The notes below the pieces were generated by a model. That model searched no databases. It had not been told where the DNA came from and saw only the letters and a program-made list of their open reading frames with translations. A program made the position numbers and the translations under genes. From Actinokineospora spheciospongiae (lineage in GTDB: Bacteria; Actinomycetota; Actinomycetes; Mycobacteriales; Pseudonocardiaceae), in the NCBI RefSeq assembly GCF_000564855.1, contig NZ_AYXG01000043.1, positions 107,380 to 171,379 on the forward strand: a stretch of 64,000 nucleotides of DNA, in the 5' to 3' direction. Positions 19,449 through 30,908 of the stretch are shown in pieces; within the stretch, counting starts at the first letter, position 1; each line of letters starts with the position of its first letter.

Positions 19449-20612
19449 GTGCCCACGCCTCCGCGCCGCCGCCCGGCGACCCCGCCCGCCCGCCGCCCCA
19501 GGGTGGCCGGTCTGCGCAGGCCCGCCACCCCCGCCGACGAGGCCGCCGAGAGCCCGCTGGTCGACCCCGCGGACCTCACGGCGTCGACCCCGGCCGCCGA
19601 GACCGGCCCGCACCCCGCCGACCGGGCGACCGACGTCGACGAGGCCGCCGAACCCGCCTCCGCGGTGACCGGCGGCGTGCTCGGTGCCCCGGCCGCCGAG
19701 ACCCCGGCCGACGACACCACCGAGTCCCGCACCACCGAGTCCCGCACCACCGAGTCCCGCACCACCGAGCCGGGCACCGCCGAGCCGGGCACCACCGCCG
19801 GGTCGCGCACGGGCACCGGAGCCGCCGAGGTCGCCACGAGCACCACCGCCGAGCAGGCGGCGAAGACCGCCGCGACCGGGCCGAAGGCGAAGGCCGCCCC
19901 GGCGACCGCCGACCGCCCCACGCCCGGCCGCAGGCCCGCGGGCAAGCGCAAGGCCGAGAGTTCCCTGGTGGGCGACCGGCGCGAGGACACCCGCGAGCGG
20001 CCCGCCGCCGCGGCCCGCAAGCCGCGCAAGCCGTCCCGGACCACCGCCGCCCGGTCCGGGATGAACGCCGCCATCGTGCTGGCCGTCGTCGCCCTGGTCC
20101 TGGCCGGTCTGGCGCTGTGGTTCAAGGGCAAGTCCGACTCGCTGACCGCGGGCGCGGACGCCGACAACAGCGCGGTCACCGACGTGCGGGCCACCGAGGA
20201 GCTCAAGAACAAGCTCAAGTCCGCCATCGAGCGCACGCTGTCCTACAACTTCGCCGACCTCGACGCCACCGCCAAGGCCGTCCAGGAGACCCTGACCGAC
20301 CGCGCGGTCTGCGACTACAACGCCCTCTACGGCAAGATCCGCGAGCTGGCCCCGCAGGAGAAGCTCGTCCTGTCGACCAAGGTGCGCGACATCGGCGTGG
20401 TGTCGCTGCGCGGGTCCGAGGCCGAGGCGCTGGTCTTCGTCGATCAGACCACCACCCGCGCCGCCGCCACGGCGGGCGCGGAGGGCCAGACCGTCGCCAG
20501 CGGGGCCCAGTTCGCCGTCCGCGCCCGGTCCGAGGGCGATGTCTGGAAGATCACTGCCTTCGACATGCTCAACCAGCCGCTGCCCGGCGGGCAGAGCACG
20601 GCCAACTGCTGA
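19449..20612 (+). CDS. Mce-associated membrane protein with a long repetitive cytoplasmic tail
   Basis: A 387-residue protein starting at GTG 19449 after GAGAGGACC. The C-terminal half (one membrane helix at about residues 205-222, then a domain beginning TDVRATEELKNKLKSAI) matches the Mce-associated plan of the preceding gene. The first 200 residues are low-complexity Ala/Thr/Pro/Arg and contain a five-fold tandem repeat of TTESR/TTEPG type. A domain of this kind with such a tail is probably cytoplasmic; it may be a disordered tether. Two cysteines occur in the outer domain (AVCDYN and the last codon). Confidence 0.8.
   Translation: MPTPPRRRPATPPARRPRVAGLRRPATPADEAAESPLVDPADLTASTPAAETGPHPADRATDVDEAAEPASAVTGGVLGAPAAETPADDTTESRTTESRTTESRTTEPGTAEPGTTAGSRTGTGAAEVATSTTAEQAAKTAATGPKAKAAPATADRPTPGRRPAGKRKAESSLVGDRREDTRERPAAAARKPRKPSRTTAARSGMNAAIVLAVVALVLAGLALWFKGKSDSLTAGADADNSAVTDVRATEELKNKLKSAIERTLSYNFADLDATAKAVQETLTDRAVCDYNALYGKIRELAPQEKLVLSTKVRDIGVVSLRGSEAEALVFVDQTTTRAAATAGAEGQTVASGAQFAVRARSEGDVWKITAFDMLNQPLPGGQSTANC
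19716..19790 (+). repeat. 15-base tandem repeat inside the second Mce-associated gene
   Basis: Five successive 15-base units: three identical copies of ACCACCGAGTCCCGC (19716-19760), then two diverged copies (19761-19790), encoding TTESR x3, TTEPG and TAEPG. Such a repeat is likely to vary in copy number between strains. Confidence 0.85.
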
Positions 20613-20780
20613 GCCGTCCGGGTGCGGTGCGTGTTTCCCCAGGTCACACCGTAATCGGTGAGTGATCGCACACTGCTGCAAAAGTGGTCTGGTTGGCGTG
20701 GCACCTTGACTCAGCGACCGCTCGGGGTCAGGCTGTTACCCAGCACGGAACGAGTGGGAGCACCGATTGCACAGCGGGCC

Positions 20781-20809
20781 TCGACAGTCGCCCATCTAGT
20801 GGCTAGACT
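20781..20809 (+). promoter_or_regulatory. Probable rpoB promoter P1
   Basis: TCGACA (20781-20786), 17 bases, TAGACT (20804-20809). The -10 element equals the best actinobacterial consensus. It would give a leader of about 130 bases. Confidence 0.6.
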
Positions 20810-20878
20810 GCCCCTTTGCGCTGCCCACTTTCCGCACGCCCTTTGCCAAGAGCTAGGATGTTGGGCACCACGGCACCC

Positions 20879-20910
20879 TTGACAGCCGCGTTGACTGTTG
20901 CTAACGCGGC
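20879..20910 (+). promoter_or_regulatory. Possible rpoB promoter P2 overlapped by an inverted repeat
   Basis: TTGACA (20879-20884), 17 bases, TAACGC (20902-20907). The -10 lacks the final T. The spacer and -10 are covered by a perfect 8-base-pair inverted repeat, GCCGCGTT (20885-20892) and AACGCGGC (20903-20910), which could be an operator or an RNA hairpin in P1 transcripts. Confidence 0.45.
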
Positions 20911-20943
20911 TGCCAACCGCTCATAGTCCTGGAAGGACGCATC

Positions 20944-23900
20944 TTGGCGATCTCCCGCGCGACCAAGGCCACTGCTGCGACCAACTCCACTGCGTCGAAC
21001 CCGGGTATTCCGGGCGCCCCTCTTCGGGTCTCCTTCTCGAAGATCCGCGAGCCCCTGGTCACGCCCAACCTGCTGGATCTGCAGATTCAGTCGTTCGAGT
21101 GGTTCACCGGCAACGAGGCGTGGTTCCAGCGCCGCGTCGACGCCGGTGAGGAGACCCCCACCGGTGGCCTCGAAGAGGTCCTCAACGAGCTCTCCCCGAT
21201 CGAGGACTTCTCCGGTTCGATGTCCCTGTCCTTCTCCGACCCGCGCTTCGACGAGGTCAAGGCCTCCGTCGAGGAGTGCAAGGACAAGGACATGACATAC
21301 GCGGCGCCGCTGTTCGTCACGGCCGAGTTCACCAACAACACCACCGGCGAGATCAAGAGCCAGACGGTGTTCATGGGTGACTTCCCGGTCATGACCGACA
21401 AGGGCACCTTCATCATCAACGGCACCGAGCGTGTCGTGGTCTCCCAGCTCGTCCGGTCCCCGGGTGTCTACTTCGACACCAACATCGACAAGACGACCGA
21501 CAAGGACGTCTTCTCGGTCAAGGTCATCCCCAGCCGCGGCGCGTGGCTGGAGTTCGACGTCGACAAGCGCGACACCGTCGGGGTGCGCATCGACCGCAAG
21601 CGCCGCCAGCCGGTCACCGTGCTGCTCAAGGCGCTGGGCTGGTCGACCGAGGCGATCCGCGAGCGTTTCTCCTTCTCCGAGACGCTCATCGCCACCCTCG
21701 ACAAGGACCACACCGCGGGCACCGACGAGGCCCTGCTCGACATCTACCGCAAGCTGCGCCCCGGCGAGCCGCCGACGAAGGAGTCGGCGCAGACCCTGCT
21801 GGAGAACCTGTTCTTCAAGGACAAGCGCTACGACCTGGCCAAGGTCGGCCGGTACAAGGTCAACAAGAAGCTGGGCCTGTCGCTGCCGACGAAGACCGGC
21901 GTGCTGACCGAGGACGACATCGTCACCACGATCGAGTACCTGGTCCGCCTGCACGCCGGTGACACCGAGATGACGGTCGGCCAGGGCGAGAACGCGGTCA
22001 CCATCCCGGTCGAGGTCGACGACATCGACCACTTCGGCAACCGCCGCCTGCGCACCGTCGGCGAGCTGATCCAGAACCAGATCCGGGTCGGCCTCTCCCG
22101 CATGGAGCGCGTGGTCCGCGAGCGGATGACCACCCAGGACGTCGAGGCGATCACGCCGCAGACCCTGATCAACATCCGCCCGGTGGTGGCCGCGATCAAG
22201 GAGTTCTTCGGCACCTCGCAGCTCTCGCAGTTCATGCAGCAGACCAACCCGGTCGACGGCCTGACCCACAAGCGCCGCCTGTCCGCGCTGGGCCCGGGTG
22301 GCCTCTCGCGTGAGCGCGCGGGCATGGAGGTCCGCGACGTCCACCACAGCCACTACGGCCGCATGTGCCCGATCGAGACGCCCGAGGGCCCGAACATCGG
22401 CCTGATCGGCTCGCTGTCGTGCTACGCGCGGGTCAACCCGTTCGGCTTCATCGAGACGCCGTACCGCAAGGTCGTCGAGGGCCAGGTCACCGACCAGATC
22501 GACTACCTGACCGCGGACGAGGAGGACCGGCACGTCATCGCGCAGGCCAACGCCTCGCTCGACGAGCAGAACCACTTCGCCGAGGACCGCGTCCTGGTCC
22601 GCAAGAAGGGCGGCGACGTCGAGTTCATCGAGCCCTTCGACGTCGACTACATGGACGTCTCGCCCCGGCAGATGGTCTCCGTCGCCACGGCGATGATCCC
22701 GTTCCTGGAGCACGACGCCGCGAACCGCGCGCTCATGGGCGCCAACATGCAGCGCCAGGCGGTGCCGCTGCTGCGCAGCGAGTCCCCGCTGGTCGGCACC
22801 GGCATGGAGCTGCGCGCCGCGGTCGACGGCGGCGACCTGGTCGTCGCCGGGAAGACCGGGGTCATCGAGGAGCTGTCCGCGGACTTCATCACGGTGATGG
22901 CCGACGACGGCACCCGCCAGACCTACGGGATGCACAAGTTCCGCCGGTCCAACCAGGGCACCTGCATCAACCAGAAGCCGATCGTCTCCGAGGGCGACCG
23001 CGTCGAGGCCGGTCAGGTCATCGCCGACGGCCCGTGCACCGAGAACGGCGAGACGGCGCTGGGCAAGAACCTGCTCGTGGCGATCATGCCGTGGGAGGGC
23101 CACAACTACGAGGACGCGATCATCCTGTCGCAGCGCCTCGTGCAGGACGACGTGCTCACCTCGATCCACATCGACGAGCACGAGATCGACGCGCGCGACA
23201 CCAAGCTCGGCGCCGAGGAGATCACCCGGGACATCCCGAACGTCTCCGAGGAGGTCTTGGCCGACCTCGACGAGCGCGGCATCATCCGCATCGGTGCCGA
23301 GGTCGGCGCGGGCGACATCCTGGTCGGCAAGGTCACCCCCAAGGGCGAGACCGAGCTGACCCCGGAGGAGCGGCTGCTCCGCGCGATCTTCGGCGAGAAG
23401 GCGCGCGAGGTCCGCGACACCTCGCTCAAGGTCCCGCACGGCGAGACCGGCAAGGTCATCGGCATCCGGGTGTTCTCCCGCGAGGACGAGGACGAGCTGC
23501 CCCCCGGCGTCAACGAGCTGGTCCGCGTCTACGTGGCCCAGAAGCGCAAGATCCAGGACGGCGACAAGCTCGCGGGCCGCCACGGCAACAAGGGCGTCAT
23601 CGGCAAGATCCTCCCCGTCGAGGACATGCCGTTCCTCGCCGACGGCACCCCGGTCGACGTCGTGCTGAACACCCACGGTGTCCCGCGGCGGATGAACATC
23701 GGCCAGATCCTGGAGAGCCACCTCGGGTGGATCGCCAAGCAGGGCTGGAAGGTGGAGGGCGACCCCGAGTGGGCGGCCCTGATGCCGGAGGACCTGCGCG
23801 ACGTCGCCCCGGGCACGAACACCGCCACCCCGGTGTTCGACGGCGTCCGGGAGAACGAGCTGACCGGCCTGCTCGCCTCGACCCGCCCCAACCGCGACGG

Positions 23901-24447
23901 CGAGCGGATGGTCAAGGAGGACGGCAAGGCGCAGCTCTTCGACGGCCGCAGCGGCGAGCCGTACCCGTACCCGGTCTCGGTCGGCTACATGTACATCCTC
24001 AAGCTGCTGCACCTGGTCGACGACAAGATCCACGCCCGCTCGACCGGCCCGTACTCGATGATCACCCAGCAGCCGCTCGGCGGCAAGGCCCAGTTCGGTG
24101 GCCAGCGCTTCGGTGAGATGGAGTGCTGGGCGATGCAGGCCTACGGCGCCGCGTACACCCTGCAGGAGCTGCTCACCATCAAGTCCGACGACGTCCTGGG
24201 CCGGGTCAAGGTCTACGAGGCGATCGTCAAGGGCGAGAACATCCCCGAGCCGGGCATCCCGGAGTCGTTCAAGGTGCTCCTCAAGGAGCTCCAGTCGCTG
24301 TGCCTGAACGTGGAGGTCCTCTCCAGCGACGGTGCCGCGATCGAGATGCGCGACGGGGACGACGAGGACCTGGAGCGCGCCGCCGCGAACCTGGGCATCA
24401 ACCTCTCGCGCAACGAGTCGCCGTCGGTGGACGACGTCGTCAATTGA
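20944..24447 (+). CDS. rpoB: DNA-directed RNA polymerase subunit beta
   Basis: The beta subunit (1167 residues) contains much of the catalytic centre and the rifamycin pocket. The TTG start at 20944, supported by GGAAGGA, gives the same kind of N-terminus as the TTG-initiated mycobacterial protein ([15 protein letters not shown]). Conserved blocks include [35 protein letters not shown] and the C-terminal [19 protein letters not shown]. In the rifampicin-resistance region the sequence reads [21 protein letters not shown] (codons 423-443): relative to E. coli numbering D516 is Gln (residue 432), N518 is Thr (434), L521 is Val (437) and S522 is Asp (438). S531, H526 and R529 equivalents are unchanged. 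His468 replaces a Pro in the usual VHPSHYG motif. A hairpin separates it from rpoC. Confidence 0.98.
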   Translation: MAISRATKATAATNSTASNPGIPGAPLRVSFSKIREPLVTPNLLDLQIQSFEWFTGNEAWFQRRVDAGEETPTGGLEEVLNELSPIEDFSGSMSLSFSDPRFDEVKASVEECKDKDMTYAAPLFVTAEFTNNTTGEIKSQTVFMGDFPVMTDKGTFIINGTERVVVSQLVRSPGVYFDTNIDKTTDKDVFSVKVIPSRGAWLEFDVDKRDTVGVRIDRKRRQPVTVLLKALGWSTEAIRERFSFSETLIATLDKDHTAGTDEALLDIYRKLRPGEPPTKESAQTLLENLFFKDKRYDLAKVGRYKVNKKLGLSLPTKTGVLTEDDIVTTIEYLVRLHAGDTEMTVGQGENAVTIPVEVDDIDHFGNRRLRTVGELIQNQIRVGLSRMERVVRERMTTQDVEAITPQTLINIRPVVAAIKEFFGTSQLSQFMQQTNPVDGLTHKRRLSALGPGGLSRERAGMEVRDVHHSHYGRMCPIETPEGPNIGLIGSLSCYARVNPFGFIETPYRKVVEGQVTDQIDYLTADEEDRHVIAQANASLDEQNHFAEDRVLVRKKGGDVEFIEPFDVDYMDVSPRQMVSVATAMIPFLEHDAANRALMGANMQRQAVPLLRSESPLVGTGMELRAAVDGGDLVVAGKTGVIEELSADFITVMADDGTRQTYGMHKFRRSNQGTCINQKPIVSEGDRVEAGQVIADGPCTENGETALGKNLLVAIMPWEGHNYEDAIILSQRLVQDDVLTSIHIDEHEIDARDTKLGAEEITRDIPNVSEEVLADLDERGIIRIGAEVGAGDILVGKVTPKGETELTPEERLLRAIFGEKAREVRDTSLKVPHGETGKVIGIRVFSREDEDELPPGVNELVRVYVAQKRKIQDGDKLAGRHGNKGVIGKILPVEDMPFLADGTPVDVVLNTHGVPRRMNIGQILESHLGWIAKQGWKVEGDPEWAALMPEDLRDVAPGTNTATPVFDGVRENELTGLLASTRPNRDGERMVKEDGKAQLFDGRSGEPYPYPVSVGYMYILKLLHLVDDKIHARSTGPYSMITQQPLGGKAQFGGQRFGEMECWAMQAYGAAYTLQELLTIKSDDVLGRVKVYEAIVKGENIPEPGIPESFKVLLKELQSLCLNVEVLSSDGAAIEMRDGDDEDLERAAANLGINLSRNESPSVDDVVN

Positions 24448-24458
24448 TCTAGCCGTCA

Positions 24459-24493
24459 CCGCCGGGGAGGGACCGGAAACCCCTCCCCGGCGG
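24459..24493 (+). other. rpoB-rpoC intergenic hairpin
   Basis: CCGCCGGGGAGGG (24459-24471) and CCCTCCCCGGCGG (24481-24493) form a perfect 13-base-pair stem with a nine-base loop, and no T-tract follows. It is more likely an RNA-processing or partial-attenuation element than a true terminator, because rpoC follows 58 bases later without a clear promoter. Confidence 0.6.
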
Positions 24494-24550
24494 GTCAGGC
24501 ACTGATCCCCCCATTTACGTGCTGTAACCAAGAAGGGGAGAAGAACAGAC

Positions 24551-28450
<3,900 letters not shown>

Positions 28451-28471
28451 CCGAGTAGCAGTTCCCACGGC

Positions 28472-28508
28472 GAAGGCCCCGGACACCCTCGAGGTGTCCG
28501 GGGCCTTC
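28472..28508 (+). terminator. Terminator after rpoC
   Basis: GAAGGCCCCGGACACC (28472-28487) pairs perfectly with GGTGTCCGGGGCCTTC (28493-28508) around a CTCGA loop; there is only a short pyrimidine-rich tail. Confidence 0.85.
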
Positions 28509-28552
28509 CCTCGTGCCACACCCACCGATCGCCGGACAGGAGCACCAGGAGA

Positions 28553-28807
28553 ATGACCATCCAAGACCAGGCCCAGCAGCTCCTCGGCTTGGCCGAGCAA
28601 CTGCCCACCGCGCACGTCCAGGGACTGTTGAACGAACTCGTCAACGTCCAGGCCCAGGTCGCGGGCATCCTCGGCGACACCAGCAGCGCGAACAGCATCC
28701 AGAACGCCATCTCCCGATCCCAGGGCCTCCTCAACGACGTCGGCTCATCCCTGGAACAGCTCCGCCAGGAGATCCAGAGCGCGGCCCAGCACCACATGCG
28801 CGGCTGA
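28553..28807 (+). CDS. Small helical protein of unknown function
   Basis: An 84-residue protein with a good ribosome-binding site (CAGGAG just before ATG 28553). I do not recognise a family. It is predicted all-helical: a first helix around DQAQQLLGLAEQL, then NELVNVQAQVAGILGD, and a C-terminal helix from SRSQGLLNDVGSSLEQLRQE. It has no signal peptide, no membrane segment, no cysteine and no WXG motif. Size and helicity recall type VII substrates or phasin-like proteins but nothing decides this. It lies between the rpoC terminator and a second copy of the rpoC 3' end, so it may be part of whatever was inserted or duplicated here. Confidence 0.7.
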   Translation: MTIQDQAQQLLGLAEQLPTAHVQGLLNELVNVQAQVAGILGDTSSANSIQNAISRSQGLLNDVGSSLEQLRQEIQSAAQHHMRG

Positions 28808-28826
28808 TCCCCGAGGGTGGTCGCCC

Positions 28827-28849
28827 GCACGTGCTCGCCCAGCACGTGC
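28827..28849 (+). other. Short perfect hairpin downstream of the small helical gene
   Basis: GCACGTGCT (28827-28835) and AGCACGTGC (28841-28849) form a nine-base-pair stem with a CGCCC loop, just after the stop codon at 28807. It could end the transcript of the small gene; no T-tract follows. Confidence 0.45.
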
Positions 28850-28890
28850 CGGTCGCCGCAGGCCCTGTGGCGCGCTGCTGCCCGTGTCCG

Positions 28891-28932
28891 TACCGATTCG
28901 GCCGCGACCACCGCTGACCGAGTGGTGGTCAC
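28891..28932 (+). pseudogene. Duplicated 3' end of rpoC (remnant)
   Basis: The sequence from 28891 repeats the end of rpoC from 28424 at an offset of 467 bases: 29 of the first 33 bases are identical, including the codons for FGRD-x-R, the TGA stop and the following CCGAGT. Similarity continues into the downstream hairpin (listed separately). Upstream of 28891 the similarity fades quickly. No start exists, so it is a gene remnant. It marks the left side of the methylase/nuclease cassette. Confidence 0.8.
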
Positions 28933-28982
28933 CGCGGTGAAGGCCCCCGGACACCTCAGGGCGCCCGGGGGCCTTCACCGCG
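28933..28982. terminator. Second, rpoC-like terminator hairpin
   Basis: An 18-base-pair perfect stem: CGCGGTGAAGGCCCCCGG (28933-28950) with CCGGGGGCCTTCACCGCG (28965-28982), loop of 14. It is a diverged copy of the rpoC terminator (shared GAAGGCCCC and GGACACC). It now also stands just behind the minus-strand methylase gene and can terminate it. Confidence 0.75.
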
Positions 28983-29010
28983 ATGAGCGGGCAGCGGCTC
29001 AGAACAGAGT

Positions 29011-29862
29011 TCAGGGCTCGGTCTTCGGCTCGTAGTTGGTGAAAACGAGATCCCAGCTCCCGCGCTTCGCTGACTGGAGGTTGATGTCACGCCGAGTGGC
29101 CATCCGCCGCACGTTGAAACCCTTGAAGATGGTCCGGGTCGTGTCTGTGTCGCTATTTGTCAGCATCAGGAAAATTCCACGTCGATCAGCATCCCACATC
29201 GCCTCGGCCAAACGCTGGTGGTCAGCTTCGTGAAATTGCCCGGAGGTGTACCTCTTGAAGTCGGAGAACCCGCCTTCCGGGATGTACGGTGGATCGAGGT
29301 AAATCCAATCACCAGCCGACGCCTTTTTCAGCGACTCCGCGAAGTCGCCGTGCCGCACCTCAACCCCGTTCAATGCGCGCGACGCGAGGAGGAGCGTGTC
29401 CCGATTGTAGTACGGTCGATCATAGTTCCCGTACGGAACGTTGTACTGACCTTTTTTGTTGACTCGCCACAAGCCGCGGAAAGATGTCTTGTTCAGATAG
29501 ATGACACGCGCGGCGCACTGTATTTCCGAAAGATTTTCGACGTCTTGACGTCGAATTACCTCGAAGTACTCGCGCGTGTTCGGCATGGTGTCGAGCTGGG
29601 CCATGACCGCTTCCGGGTCGCGAGCGACAGCGCAAAAGCAGACGACAAGGTCCGGATTGGCGTCGGAAAGCACAGCCTTGGTGGGCTTGCCCTCGAAGAA
29701 CACGGCGGCGCTGCCCATGAAGGGCTCCCAGTAGCAGCCGTCGTAGGCCGGAGCCGCCTTGATCAACTGGTCTGCGTACCGGCTTTTGCCGCCTGCCCAC
29801 TTGAGGAACGAGCGACCTTCACCGCGGGTGCTGCTCGTCGTCTGTGGACGTATCGACGCCAT
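29011..29862 (-). CDS. DNA adenine N6-methyltransferase (Dam/DpnM, D12 class)
   Basis: A 283-residue class-alpha adenine methylase. From ATG 29862 it has the AdoMet-binding FLKWAGGK (residues 19-26), EPFMGSAAVF (46-55), the target-recognition-adjacent NKTSFRGLWRVN (124-135) and the catalytic DPPY (190-193). The order and motifs are those of Dam, DpnM and EcoRV-type enzymes, many of which methylate GATC or GATATC; the specificity here is not readable. The frame is open to 29970, but the 36 extra residues have no family resemblance and would overlap the promoter region. It is divergent from the nuclease gene, 131 bases apart, a common restriction-modification layout. Base composition is visibly less GC-rich than the neighbours, with T-runs near 29451-29456, which suggests acquisition by transfer. 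Confidence 0.92.
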   Translation of the reverse strand: MASIRPQTTSSTRGEGRSFLKWAGGKSRYADQLIKAAPAYDGCYWEPFMGSAAVFFEGKPTKAVLSDANPDLVVCFCAVARDPEAVMAQLDTMPNTREYFEVIRRQDVENLSEIQCAARVIYLNKTSFRGLWRVNKKGQYNVPYGNYDRPYYNRDTLLLASRALNGVEVRHGDFAESLKKASAGDWIYLDPPYIPEGGFSDFKRYTSGQFHEADHQRLAEAMWDADRRGIFLMLTNSDTDTTRTIFKGFNVRRMATRRDINLQSAKRGSWDLVFTNYEPKTEP

Positions 29863-29993
29863 GGGCGAGATCCTAACCCATGTCATGTGCGGAGAACGAA
29901 ACGCGAGCCTGTTCGACGTCGTTGAGATCGCCGATGCGCGGCGTGCGCCCCAGGGCAATTCTTCGATCACTTCGGTTCACCGGGAGGGACCAA
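29863..29993. promoter_or_regulatory. Divergent control region of the methylase and nuclease genes
   Basis: These 131 bases separate the two start codons and must hold both promoters. The nuclease start is marked by a strong GGGAGGG at 29982-29988. I see no controller (C) protein gene and no convincing C-box. Confidence 0.5.
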
Positions 29994-30848
29994 TTGCGAC
30001 GATCCGACCACTTTGCATCCCCGTCATGGGACGATCCGTTCTGGCATGTCGTTCGGATCTTGGTGGATGTGTACAAGAGGAAAATCCCTTCAAGGGAAGA
30101 CATCCTCTCGTCCCGACAAGCCCTGGGTGGGCAGAAATCGCCAGGACTCGACGCCTACATCCGTGGCCGTGAACACCTGGTGGAGCCGCTGGTCGAATAC
30201 CTCCACCTCCGGGCGGAGTTGGCGAGCGACCTGCTGGCTCGCATGCGCACGGAAGACGAGGCCAAGATGGACCTGAGCAGGCTCTTCGGTGTCGAAGCAC
30301 TCACCTATGGCACGAAGATGACTGGTCACCACCAGTCGGCCAAAGTGCTCGTCGCCACCGTTGAAGCGATGACGAACCAGGTCTGCGGGCAGTACGGGAG
30401 GACGGTGAACGTCAATCCGCAACAGCGCGCCACCGTGATCGCCGATGATCACCTCTGGGTGAGCCCCCGCCGCCTTGACGGAGCATTTCCCGGTCTCGCC
30501 AATCCGAAGGCGTTGTGGGAGATCAAGGAGTACTGGGGCAAGACCAGTGGTGGCAGCAAGATGTCCGATGCCATCTACGAGTGTCAACTCGTCGGTATCG
30601 AACTGCGGGCGTTCGAGGACAAGTACGGCGTTCACGTCGAGCACCATGTCATCCTTGACGGGCGCGACCAGTGGACGGCGCGTCAGTCGGACCTGCGGCG
30701 GGCAGTCGACCTGCTCTACTGCGGACTCATCGACGAGTTGGTCGTCGGCAGGGATGTGCTCACCGACTGGCCGAGGATCATGGAAAGCCTGTGCGCTCAG
30801 CATGTCCCGCGCAGTGCGCATCACCCCCACGCCGGACGACGGCAATGA
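29994..30848 (+). CDS. Predicted type II restriction endonuclease (PD-(D/E)XK fold)
   Basis: A 284-residue protein encoded next to the adenine methylase. TTG 29994 is preferred as start because GGGAGGG lies five bases before it; an in-frame ATG at 29880 would add 38 residues without support. The region PRRLDGAFPG...LWEIKEYW gives Asp162 and Glu176-x-Lys178, the PD-(D/E)XK arrangement, followed by GKTSGGSKMSDAIYE, which resembles the SGSGSKLNE block after the active site in DpnII-type enzymes. Genomic pairing with a methylase makes a restriction enzyme likely; the recognition site is unknown. The last ten or so codons and the stop lie inside an rpoC-like fragment read in another frame, so the native C-terminus may have been replaced. 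Confidence 0.75.
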   Translation: MRRSDHFASPSWDDPFWHVVRILVDVYKRKIPSREDILSSRQALGGQKSPGLDAYIRGREHLVEPLVEYLHLRAELASDLLARMRTEDEAKMDLSRLFGVEALTYGTKMTGHHQSAKVLVATVEAMTNQVCGQYGRTVNVNPQQRATVIADDHLWVSPRRLDGAFPGLANPKALWEIKEYWGKTSGGSKMSDAIYECQLVGIELRAFEDKYGVHVEHHVILDGRDQWTARQSDLRRAVDLLYCGLIDELVVGRDVLTDWPRIMESLCAQHVPRSAHHPHAGRRQ

Positions 30849-30894
30849 GGAAATCACCTTCGGGAAGCTCGCGTTGCGAGTGCGCCGAGCGACC
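30820..30894 (+). pseudogene. rpoC internal fragment (remnant of codons ~1050-1074)
   Basis: Bases 30820-30870 match rpoC 27698-27748 at 44 of 51 positions without gaps, including a 17-base identical run. Read in the rpoC frame it gives ITPTPDDGNEEITFGKL against [17 protein letters not shown] in RpoC, and weaker similarity continues for about eight codons. It has no start of its own and is cut off on both sides. It overlaps the end of the nuclease gene. Confidence 0.75.
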
Positions 30895-30908
30895 TGGGTT
30901 CGCAGCGC

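Larger units (their letters stand above)
20613..20943 (+). promoter_or_regulatory. rpoB upstream region with multiple -35-like elements
   Basis: This 331-base gap holds no gene. It has at least three TTGAC/TCGACA-like -35 elements (20706, 20781, 20879), the two promoters listed separately, and an imperfect inverted repeat around the TAAT centre at 20650-20653. Ribosome-binding site GGAAGGA (20931-20937) precedes the TTG start of rpoB. Confidence 0.5.

Noticed and set aside
28513..28917. Open frame ending CPYRFGRDHR, as a gene
   Set aside because: Only the last codons resemble RpoC; the rest is an out-of-frame reading through the small helical gene. Kept as an rpoC remnant only.
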